This document shows positions 1 through 5,802 of a stretch of 13,948 bases of DNA, piece after piece. The stretch lies in assembly GCA_046723645.1 (NCBI GenBank), contig JBKOUY010000210.1, forward strand, positions 1-13,948. The letters run 5' to 3'. A model generated the notes under the pieces. That model saw nothing but the letters and a program-made list of their open reading frames with translations. It searched no databases and had not been told where the DNA came from. Both the position numbers and the translations under genes were made by a program. Source of the DNA: DASQUK01 sp046723645 (GTDB lineage Bacteria; Actinomycetota; Acidimicrobiia; Acidimicrobiales; VFJN01). How positions within the stretch are numbered: the first letter of the stretch is position 1; each line of letters opens with the position of its first letter.

Positions 1-1406
1 AGCAGCCGCAGCCAGACCTCCGCGATCGTCGGGTACGACGGCACGGCGTGCCACAGTCGCTCGAGCGGCGTCTCGCCCACCACCGCCACCGTGGCGGCAT
101 GGATCAGCTCGCCCACGCCCGGACCGACCAGGGTCATGCCCACCACGGTGCGGCGTTCGGTGTCGACGACGACCTCCGCCCGCCCTGCGTAGTCGTCGGC
201 GTAGACGCTCGCACCGGCGACGTCCGCCAGGTCGTAGCCGGCGGTCATCGCGGCCAGGCCCTGGGCCCGCGCCTGTTCCTCGGTGAGCCCCACCGACGCC
301 ACCTCGGGGATCGTGAAGATGACCTGCGGGACGGCCCGCGTGTCGGCGGTCGCGCTCCAGCGGGCCCACGGCTCGTCGGTGACGGGTTGGCCCGAGGCGC
401 GGGCTGCGATCACGTCCCCGCACACCCGCGCCTGGTACTTGCCCATGTGGGTGAGCAGCGCCCGGTGGGTCACGTCCCCGGCTGCGTAGAGCCAGCCGCC
501 GTCCGCGCCCTTGACCTGGAGGTGGTCGTCAGTCTCCAGCCAGCTTCCGGGTTGCAGGCCCACCGTCTCGAGGCCGAGGTCGCCGGTGAGGGCCTCGCGG
601 CCGGTGGCAACGAGGATCTCGTCGCAGACGCGGGCCTCGCCCCCGGCCGCCAGCTCCACCGTGCCGTCGGGTCGCCGGACGGCGCGCTCGACCTCGGTGC
701 CCAGCTCCACCCCGACTCCGATGCTCCGCAGCGATGCCGCCACCGCCTCACCCGCGAACGACGGGAACCTGCCGAGCAGCCCCGGTCCGCGCTCGAGGAT
801 CGTCACGTCCGACCCCATGGACGCGAACAGCGTCGCCATCTCGCAGGCCACGACGCCGCCGCCGAGGATCGCGAGGCGCCGGGGAACGGTCTTGGCACTG
901 GTCGCCTCGCGGCTGGTCCAGGGCCGGGCGTCGGCCAACCCGGGAATCGGCGGCACGGCCGCCCGGCTGCCGGTGCACACGGCCACGGCCGCGGTTGCCC
1001 GGAGCTCGACCGACGTGCCCTCCCCGGTGTCCACGACCACGCGGCGGTCGCCGGCGAGGCGTCCGTGGCCGCGCACCAGGTCGAGCCCGTGGTCGTCGAG
1101 CCAGGCGAGCTGCGACGCGTCGTCCCAGTCGTGGACGAACTGGTCGCGCCGGGCGAAGACCGCGTCGACGTTGAGCGAGCCGGTCAGCGCGTCCGACGCC
1201 CCGGCCACGGCGCGGGCGTCGGCGACCGCATGCGCAGGCCGCAGCAGCGACTTGCTGGGGATGCAGGCCCAGTAGGAGCACTCGCCGCCCACCAGTTCCG
1301 CCTCGACCACGACCACGCGGCACCCGCCGCGGGCGGCGCGCTGGGCGACGTTCTCCCCGGTCGATCCACCACCGATCACGACCACGTCGTAGGTGCGCTC
1401 TGCCAT
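1..1406 (-). CDS. FAD/NAD(P)-dependent disulfide oxidoreductase (lipoamide dehydrogenase / mercuric reductase-like), 3' end cut by window
   Basis: Flavoprotein of the class I pyridine nucleotide-disulfide oxidoreductase family, probably cytosolic. Reading from ATG at 1406, an FAD Rossmann motif GGGSTG lies at residues 12-17 and the redox-active CX4C (C43, C48) sits in GGECSYWACIPSK. A second Rossmann glycine cluster (LAILGGG) and the second FAD motif (LYAAGD) follow. A GGAGG ribosome site lies 4 nt before the ATG, which supports this start. About 468 codons are visible and the frame is still open at base 1, so only the extreme C-terminus is missing. In the interface region, where lipoamide dehydrogenase has HPTxxE, this protein has YPTIAE, so the usual catalytic-base histidine is a tyrosine. 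The substrate is therefore uncertain and need not be lipoamide. It lies 51 nt downstream of the NYN gene on the same strand and could be co-transcribed. Confidence 0.9.
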   Translation of the reverse strand, partial: MAERTYDVVVIGGGSTGENVAQRAARGGCRVVVVEAELVGGECSYWACIPSKSLLRPAHAVADARAVAGASDALTGSLNVDAVFARRDQFVHDWDDASQLAWLDDHGLDLVRGHGRLAGDRRVVVDTGEGTSVELRATAAVAVCTGSRAAVPPIPGLADARPWTSREATSAKTVPRRLAILGGGVVACEMATLFASMGSDVTILERGPGLLGRFPSFAGEAVAASLRSIGVGVELGTEVERAVRRPDGTVELAAGGEARVCDEILVATGREALTGDLGLETVGLQPGSWLETDDHLQVKGADGGWLYAAGDVTHRALLTHMGKYQARVCGDVIAARASGQPVTDEPWARWSATADTRAVPQVIFTIPEVASVGLTEEQARAQGLAAMTAGYDLADVAGASVYADDYAGRAEVVVDTERRTVVGMTLVGPGVGELIHAATVAVVGETPLERLWHAVPSYPTIAEVWLRL

Positions 1407-1426
1407 CGGGCCTCCGGTGCGAAAGG

Positions 1427-1443
1427 GGCCCGGCTGGCGGGCC
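1427..1443 (-). terminator. Possible intercistronic hairpin between NYN gene and oxidoreductase
   Basis: On the minus strand GGCCCG and CGGGCC flank a 5-nt loop (CCAGC), giving a 6-bp all-GC stem followed by CCTTTC. It lies in the 51-nt gap between the NYN stop and the oxidoreductase start. There is no real U-tract, so it may be a weak attenuator, an mRNA end-protecting hairpin or chance in GC-rich DNA. Confidence 0.3.
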
Positions 1444-1457
1444 ATGGGTCCCTCGGG

Positions 1458-2837
1458 TCAGCCGGTGCCGACGCCCAGCGTGTCGAGGAGCTGACGGGAG
1501 TAGAGCAGGTTGGCGCCGCCGCGGCGAGCACCCTCGCGAACCCGGTTGTCGCTCGACACAACGATCACGGGCCGGCCCGCGGGGAGCTGGGCCACGAGGT
1601 CGAGCACAACGTCGTCGGCCTCGATGCCTGGCGGGGAGAACCGCACGCGCACCCAGCGGCGCGCCGGCGCCGGGACCGTGACGGCGCCGCGGTCGACCTC
1701 CGCACCGTCGAACACCAGCTCCACCCGAGTGCACGTGCGGGCGGCGAGGTCGGACAGGAGCGCCACCAACCGGCGGCGCTGCTCCGCGGCCCCCAGCCCC
1801 GGCCAGCCGGTCATGGTCACGTTGTAACCGTCGACCACCAGGACGGCATCGGGGGTTCGCAACAGGTGCTCGGCGGCCGCGACCGAATCGTCGAGCAGCC
1901 CGCCGGGGAGCGCCACCGGGGTGCGGGGGGCGGGAAGGACGGCCGCCTCGGCACCGGCGGGCCCGAGACCGGTTGGCTCCGGCACGAGCGGTGAGGGCGG
2001 CGCCTCGGCCTGCCGGTCCTCGAGCGCTGCGGCCAAGCCGGCCAGGCCGTCGGCCAGTCCCGCCGCCCCCTCCGCCGCCCGCGCCAACTCACGCGCCACC
2101 GCGGCGAGATCTGGGCCCGGCACCGTCGCCCCCGCGTCCCCGGCTTGGGCGGGCGCCACCTCCTGGCGGCGCGTCTCGGGCCCGGGCCCCGGCGCATCGG
2201 CCTCGAGCTCGCGCAGCCGGGCCCTGGCCGCCTTGAGCTCGGTGGCTCGGCCGACCAGCCGGCCCTCGACCTCCTTGAGGTTGCGGACGGCTGTGGCCCG
2301 CGCCGCCTCCAGGTCGGCGACGGTGGCCTCGAGCTCGGCGGCGCGTGCATCGGCGGCCGTGCGGGCGCGGCGCACGTCGTCCAGCTCCCGCTGCAGCCGA
2401 TCGAGCTCGAGGCGCCGCTCCTCGCCGACCGTCTCGGCCCGCGTGAGCGCCGCCTGGGTGGCGGCCAGCCGCCGCGCCGCCGAGCGTTCGTCGCGGGCCT
2501 CGCGTTGCTCGGCCGCGCGGCTCGCCCGCCGCTCGCGATCCTCGGCCTCGATCGCCGCCAGGTCGTCCTGCCAGCCGTCCGGGCGGGTCAGCCACAGCCA
2601 CGCGCCCCGACCCACGGCGTCCTCGTCGACGGACGCCGCCACGCGGGCGCGGAAGTCGTCGTCCTGATCCACGACGCGGGCGATCGCCGAGAGCGCGGCG
2701 GGCGACAGCCTGGCGAATCCCAGGAACGGCCGGAGCGCCGTCGGTGGCACCACGACCGGGTCGGCGCGCAGGCCGGCGCGAGCGGCCTCGAGGGCGGCCT
2801 CGACCGCCGGGCGGATCGTCGCCGTCGGGTCGGTCAG
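1458..2837 (-). CDS. NYN-domain (YacP/PIN-like ribonuclease fold) protein with long coiled coil
   Basis: Predicted RNA-processing or RNA-binding protein of about 459 residues. Residues 1-90 form a helical N-terminal region. Residues about 95-215 are a charged, Arg/Glu/Ala-rich coiled coil, followed by a Pro/Ala/Gly linker. Residues 331-459 are an NYN domain with the acidic residues expected for metal-dependent nuclease chemistry: D336 in VVDGYN, D377 in VFDG, E406/D408/D409 in EADD and D430 in SSDN. No ATG, GTG or TTG fits the expected N-terminus. The proposed start is CTG at 2837, preceded by GGGGGAG and sharing CTGA with the stop of the zinc-ribbon gene. An in-frame ATG at 2954 would add 39 mostly Arg residues read out of frame through that gene. 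GTG codons about 28 residues in are a fallback start. The fold is secure; the RNA substrate is unknown. Confidence 0.85.
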   Translation of the reverse strand: MTDPTATIRPAVEAALEAARAGLRADPVVVPPTALRPFLGFARLSPAALSAIARVVDQDDDFRARVAASVDEDAVGRGAWLWLTRPDGWQDDLAAIEAEDRERRASRAAEQREARDERSAARRLAATQAALTRAETVGEERRLELDRLQRELDDVRRARTAADARAAELEATVADLEAARATAVRNLKEVEGRLVGRATELKAARARLRELEADAPGPGPETRRQEVAPAQAGDAGATVPGPDLAAVARELARAAEGAAGLADGLAGLAAALEDRQAEAPPSPLVPEPTGLGPAGAEAAVLPAPRTPVALPGGLLDDSVAAAEHLLRTPDAVLVVDGYNVTMTGWPGLGAAEQRRRLVALLSDLAARTCTRVELVFDGAEVDRGAVTVPAPARRWVRVRFSPPGIEADDVVLDLVAQLPAGRPVIVVSSDNRVREGARRGGANLLYSRQLLDTLGVGTG

Positions 2838-3109
2838 ATCTCCCCCGCGGCGTCGGCTGCCGTCGGCCCGCCCGCCTCGCCGGCGACGACGAGCGCACCG
2901 TCGACCTCGTGCTCGATGGTTGCGACCGCGGCGCCGGTGCCGCACCAGCGGCACGTGACGTCGTCGACCGACTCGTGGAGCACGGCCTCGTCCTCGACCT
3001 GTAGCTCACCGCCGATCGTGTAGTGATGGAAGGCACGCGTCCGCCGGGTCGTCACCACGTCGAACCGCGTCTGGTTGCCGCAGGCGGAGCAGCGGTAGCG
3101 CGTCGTCAC
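2834..3109 (-). CDS. Small zinc-ribbon protein
   Basis: A 91-residue protein with two CXXC knuckles, C7/C10 (CSACG) and C53/C56 (CRWCG), separated by about 42 residues. This is the layout of a four-cysteine zinc ribbon. The C-terminal third is acidic and Ala/Gly-rich and probably disordered. It starts at GTG 3109, which follows a TAGGCT -10 box by 8 nt, suggesting a leaderless transcript. Its TGA overlaps the proposed CTG start of the NYN gene by 4 nt, so the two are probably translationally coupled and may act together on RNA. I do not recognise a characterised homologue. Confidence 0.8.
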   Translation of the reverse strand: MTTRYRCSACGNQTRFDVVTTRRTRAFHHYTIGGELQVEDEAVLHESVDDVTCRWCGTGAAVATIEHEVDGALVVAGEAGGPTAADAAGEI

Positions 3110-3117
3110 GGGTCACA

Positions 3118-3123
3118 AGCCTA
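3118..3123 (-). promoter_or_regulatory. -10 box of zinc-ribbon/NYN operon
   Basis: TAGGCT on the minus strand, with 8 nt (TGTGACCC) before the GTG at 3109. This spacing is that of an actinobacterial leaderless promoter. No clear -35 is visible. Confidence 0.55.
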
Positions 3124-3150
3124 CTGATCCGCCCCATCTCCCCCCTGGCC

Positions 3151-3156
3151 TACGCT
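3151..3156 (+). promoter_or_regulatory. -10 box of the Lrp/AsnC-type gene
   Basis: TACGCT fits TANNNT and ends 8 nt before the GTG at 3165. Transcription would begin at or next to the start codon. It shares the 55-bp divergent region with the zinc-ribbon promoter. No good -35 is seen. Confidence 0.5.
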
Positions 3157-3164
3157 GCCAAGCC

Positions 3165-3443
3165 GTGCTGACCGCCTTCGTGCTGATCAACGCCGAGCCG
3201 GAACGGATCGCCGACCTCGCGTCCGACATCGCCGACGTCGACGGCGTCGCCGAGGTCTATTCGGTGACCGGCGACCTCGACCTCGTCGCCATCGTGCGCG
3301 TGCGACGGCACGAGGAGCTGGCCGAGGTGGTGACCCGGCGCATCGCCGCGCTCCCCGGCACCGTGCACACCACGACGATGATCGCCTTCCAGGCGTACTC
3401 GCGGCACGACCTCGACTCCATGTGGGGCCTGGGCCTCGAGTGA
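3165..3443 (+). CDS. Stand-alone Lrp/AsnC ligand-binding (RAM) domain protein
   Basis: A 92-residue protein consisting almost entirely of the regulation-of-amino-acid-metabolism (RAM) fold. It opens with an AFVLINAEP strand, then helix, then VAEVYSVTGDLDLVAIVRV, then a second helix and a closing strand TTTMIAFQAYS. There is no DNA-binding HTH, so it is not a full Lrp regulator. Family members of this size assemble into ring-like oligomers and bind small effectors, often amino acids. They may modulate full-length Lrp proteins. The start is GTG 3165 directly after the -10 box. It converges with the TetR gene, with a single base between the stops, and trpD lies beyond, so a link to amino-acid supply is possible but unproven. 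Confidence 0.88.
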   Translation: MLTAFVLINAEPERIADLASDIADVDGVAEVYSVTGDLDLVAIVRVRRHEELAEVVTRRIAALPGTVHTTTMIAFQAYSRHDLDSMWGLGLE

Positions 3444-3444
3444 T

Positions 3445-4095
3445 TCAGTCCGCAGGCTCGGATGCGCCGCCCCCTCGCTTGCCCACACCGCCCGTGATCG
3501 CATCGACGGCGACCGCGTCGACCAGCCGGGAGAGGAGCGTCTCCCAGGGAACCGGATCCGGCCGGTCGAGGTCGATGGCACCGAACAGGAGGAAGCCCAG
3601 GGCGACCGAGTGGCAGAACCGCACGATCGACCGCGTGTCGAGTTCGGGATCGATGGCGCCCGTGCCCTTGGCCTCGTCGACCAGCGCGGTGAGCGAGACG
3701 GTGCGCTCCTCGATGATCCTGCGCAGCATGCCTGCGACCTCGGGATCGCGCCGGGCGGCGACGAACGCCTCCAGCAGCAGCGCCTGCCCGCTGTCGAACT
3801 CGTCGGTCGCGAGGTGGGAGCCGACCGTCGTGAGGATGTCGGTGGCCCGGCCCTCGAAATGGTGCTCGGCGAAGAGCTCCTCGAACTCGTCGTGCGAGTT
3901 CGCCTCCATCGCCGCCAACAGCAGCTGCGCCTTGCCGCGGAAGCGGCCGTAGATGGCGCCGGTGGTGAAGCCCGCCCGCCGGGCGATCTCCTGCACCCCG
4001 GCACCGTCGTAGCCCTTCTCGGCGAAAACCTCGGCGGCCGCGGTCAACAGGCGGTCGCGCGTCGGGTCACCGTTGGGCAGGGCTGCTCCGGACAC
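3445..4095 (-). CDS. TetR/AcrR-family transcriptional regulator
   Basis: A 216-residue repressor-type protein. The N-terminal HTH spans about residues 15-57, with VFAEKGYDGAGVQEIARRAG followed by the recognition-helix end TTGAIYGRFRGK. The remaining ~150 residues are the helical ligand-binding and dimerisation domain, whose specificity cannot be read from sequence. The C-terminal ~15 residues (GGVGKRGGGASEPAD) look disordered. The start is GTG 4095, 6 nt after a TAGATT box, so the mRNA is probably leaderless. The gene lies 47 nt downstream of the trpD stop with its own promoter in that gap. Targets are unknown; autoregulation is usual in the family. Confidence 0.9.
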   Translation of the reverse strand: MSGAALPNGDPTRDRLLTAAAEVFAEKGYDGAGVQEIARRAGFTTGAIYGRFRGKAQLLLAAMEANSHDEFEELFAEHHFEGRATDILTTVGSHLATDEFDSGQALLLEAFVAARRDPEVAGMLRRIIEERTVSLTALVDEAKGTGAIDPELDTRSIVRFCHSVALGFLLFGAIDLDRPDPVPWETLLSRLVDAVAVDAITGGVGKRGGGASEPAD

Positions 4096-4101
4096 GACCC
4101 A

Positions 4102-4107
4102 AATCTA
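4102..4107 (-). promoter_or_regulatory. -10 box of the TetR gene
   Basis: TAGATT on the minus strand, exactly 6 nt before GTG at 4095. This places the transcription start at the start codon (leaderless). It lies in the 47-nt gap after trpD, showing that the TetR gene can be expressed independently. Confidence 0.6.
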
Positions 4108-4142
4108 CGGCCGCATCGATCCCGGCGCCCGCCCGATCCGCC

Positions 4143-5177
4143 TCAGCCGTGCGAGACCGCCACGAGGCGGTCGAGTGCGTCGGCGGCGCCACCGCCGTCG
4201 ATGGCCGCCTGCGCGGCCTGCAGCCCCTGCGTCAGGTCGTCGGCCATGCCCGCCACCACCAGCCCGGCGGCGGCGTTGAGGCACACCACGTCGCGGTGGG
4301 GACCCGCATCGCCGGCCAGAACCCTCCGGCCCAGATCGGCATTGGTGGCGGGATCGCCGCCCACGAGCGCCTCGGTAGGCGCCGACGTGATCCCCAGCTC
4401 CTTGGGGTCGACGGTGTACTGCCGCACCTCGCCGTCGCGCAGCTCGACCGCCTGGGAGGTGGTGGAGATCGTCAGCTCGTCGAGCCCGTCGTCGCCGTGA
4501 ACCACCAGCACGCGCTCACTCCCGCGCGCCGCGAGCACGCCGACCATGCGCTGGGCCATGGAGGGGTCCGCCACGCCGATCATCAGCCTGCGAACGCCGG
4601 CCGGGTTGGCCAGCGGGCCCAGGAAGTTGAACGCGGTGGCGATGCCGAGCTCGCGCCGCGGCGGACCGGCGTGGCGCATCGCGGGGTGGAACCGCGGCGC
4701 GAAGCAGAAGCCGATGCCGGCCTCGGCCACGCACCGAGCCACCTCCGCAGGGCCGCAATCGATCCTCACACCGAGCGCCTCGAGCAGGTCGGCCGAACCC
4801 GTCGCCGAGGACGCCGCTCGGTTGCCGTGCTTGCACACCCGCGCGCCCGCGCCCGCCACCACCAGCGCGGACAGGGTCGACACGTTGATCGTGTGGGCGC
4901 GGTCACCGCCGGTGCCGACGATGTCGACCGCAGGCTCGTCGGAGGCGAGCGTCACGCGCTCCGCCGCGGCCAACATGGCGTCGACCAGTCCCCCGAGCTC
5001 GTCGACGGTCTCGCCCTTCATGCGCAGCGCGACGATGAACCCGGCGATCTGCGCCGGTGTGGCGGCGCCGTCGAGGATCTCTGCCATGGCGGCGCGGGCC
5101 TGGTCCGTGCTCAGGTCGTGCCGCGCCGCCAGCGTCCCCAGGATCACCGGCCATCCGCCGACCTCGTCGAACTCCAT
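4143..5177 (-). CDS. trpD: Anthranilate phosphoribosyltransferase
   Basis: Transfers the phosphoribosyl group of PRPP to anthranilate in tryptophan biosynthesis; cytosolic homodimer. The 344-residue length is normal. The helical N-terminal domain includes the typical AAMAEILDGAATPAQIAGF. The PRPP and anthranilate-site motifs are intact: GTGGD at 88-92, KHGNR with following SS at 116-124, and RELG...FNFLGPLANP at about 175-192. The GDDGLDE metal and PRPP motif follows. The start is ATG 5177, 9 nt after a TAGTCT -10 box. No other trp gene is in the window, so trpD is detached from a trp operon here. It is flanked by regulators (WhiB upstream, TetR downstream) and expressed from its own promoter. 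Confidence 0.96.
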   Translation of the reverse strand: MEFDEVGGWPVILGTLAARHDLSTDQARAAMAEILDGAATPAQIAGFIVALRMKGETVDELGGLVDAMLAAAERVTLASDEPAVDIVGTGGDRAHTINVSTLSALVVAGAGARVCKHGNRAASSATGSADLLEALGVRIDCGPAEVARCVAEAGIGFCFAPRFHPAMRHAGPPRRELGIATAFNFLGPLANPAGVRRLMIGVADPSMAQRMVGVLAARGSERVLVVHGDDGLDELTISTTSQAVELRDGEVRQYTVDPKELGITSAPTEALVGGDPATNADLGRRVLAGDAGPHRDVVCLNAAAGLVVAGMADDLTQGLQAAQAAIDGGGAADALDRLVAVSHG

Positions 5178-5186
5178 AGGGGCGTC

Positions 5187-5192
5187 AGACTA
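5187..5192 (-). promoter_or_regulatory. -10 box of trpD
   Basis: TAGTCT on the minus strand, 9 nt before the trpD ATG at 5177, so the leader is at most a few nucleotides. No convincing -35 is present. Confidence 0.5.
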
Positions 5193-5230
5193 GAGCCACG
5201 CGTTTTCGCCGCGGGAATGGTCGCCATGAC

Positions 5231-5252
5231 GGTCGCTCCCGTGGGAACGACC
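5231..5252 (-). terminator. Inverted repeat between whiB stop and trpD promoter
   Basis: GGTCG / CGACC outer arms, a 1x1 mismatch, then TCCC / GGGA inner arms around a 2-nt centre form a 22-nt hairpin. It starts 9 nt after the WhiB stop and lies about 40 bp upstream of the trpD -10. There is no U-tract. It could be a factor-independent-like terminator for whiB or a protein-binding site upstream of trpD. Confidence 0.35.
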
Positions 5253-5260
5253 TCGGTGCG

Positions 5261-5491
5261 TCAGGAGGCGCGCCTCCGCTGGCGGAGGATGCGGCGGCGT
5301 TCGCGCTCGGTACATCCGCCCCACACGCCGTCCTTCTCGCGAACGCTGAGGGCGTGCTCGAGGCACGCTTCCCGCACGGGACACTGAGCACAGACCGCCT
5401 TGGCGCTCTCGGCCTCCTCGTCGGTGGCCGGATAGAACGTCAAAGGATCGAGGCCGCGGCACGCGGCATGCTGGCGCCAGGTCTGCATCAT
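5261..5491 (-). CDS. WhiB-family iron-sulfur transcription factor
   Basis: A 76-residue Wbl protein, a family confined to Actinomycetota and their phages. These bind a [4Fe-4S] cluster, usually partner the primary sigma factor and respond to redox or development. The four ligand cysteines are C11, C34, C37 and C43 (C-X22-CXXC-X5-C), with CAQCPVREAC intact. The GVWGG turn is at 55-59, followed by a basic tail (RERRRILRQRRR) for DNA contact. An additional cysteine, C60, directly follows GVWGG. No AT-hook of the WhiB7 kind is present. Two adjacent ATGs (5491, 5488) are possible starts; the upstream one is given. No good Shine-Dalgarno is seen. It is divergent from glpD across a 311-bp gap. Confidence 0.93.
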   Translation of the reverse strand: MMQTWRQHAACRGLDPLTFYPATDEEAESAKAVCAQCPVREACLEHALSVREKDGVWGGCTERERRRILRQRRRAS

Positions 5492-5802
5492 GGTGGCGGG
5501 TGGGTCCCCCTATGGCTGAGTTCGTCGTACGCGATCGGCGTCGCAGCAGCGAGCTCGGATCGGAGTCTCTGTTCCCCGGGGGCCGGAATGCAAACCGTGG
5601 GGGACGCACCGGCCCGGCGCCGGGAGACGTTCGATCTTGGCACTATCGACCGGCCCCTGGCAAGGCCGTTGCGCGGCGCCTTCGTGCCACCTGACCAGCG
5701 AGTTCGCGCGAGGCTCGGACGCCGGACCGGGCATGGCGCTGCGGCACCCGACCGTGGAGCTACAACCGGAACGCCATGGCGGCCCGTAGGCTCTGAACCG
5801 CC
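5492..5802. other. Divergent intergenic region between whiB and glpD
   Basis: A 311-bp stretch with no convincing coding sequence; short open frames in it have low-complexity, Arg-rich translations. It should hold the whiB promoter and leader (minus) and the glpD promoter (plus). Visible structure includes a perfect 12-bp palindrome CCCGGCGCCGGG at 5613-5624 and a TTCC...GGAA arrangement around CCCCGGGG at 5572-5588. Either could be a regulator site or a GC-rich coincidence. Confidence 0.6.
5787..5792 (+). promoter_or_regulatory. -10 box of glpD cluster
   Basis: TAGGCT ends 10 nt before the glpD ATG at 5803. This implies a very short or absent 5' leader for the whole 5803-12023 gene run. No TTGACA-like -35 is found at the usual spacing. 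Confidence 0.5.

Noticed and set aside
48..1994. Long plus-strand open frame (about 648 codons) opposite the oxidoreductase and NYN genes
   Set aside because: Its translation is Arg/Gly/Ala/His-rich with no domain, whereas the minus strand encodes recognisable motifs. It is an artefact of high GC.
2838..2954. In-frame N-terminal extension of the NYN protein from ATG 2954
   Set aside because: The added segment is almost all Arg and Gly and is the zinc-ribbon gene read in the wrong frame.
4149..5387. Plus-strand open frame of about 412 codons over trpD and whiB
   Set aside because: It is antisense to clear TrpD and WhiB motifs, has low-complexity composition and no ribosome site.
5500..5694. 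64-codon plus-strand frame in the whiB-glpD gap
   Set aside because: Its composition is low-complexity and Arg-rich, there is no ribosome site and I recognise no family. It is more likely regulatory DNA.
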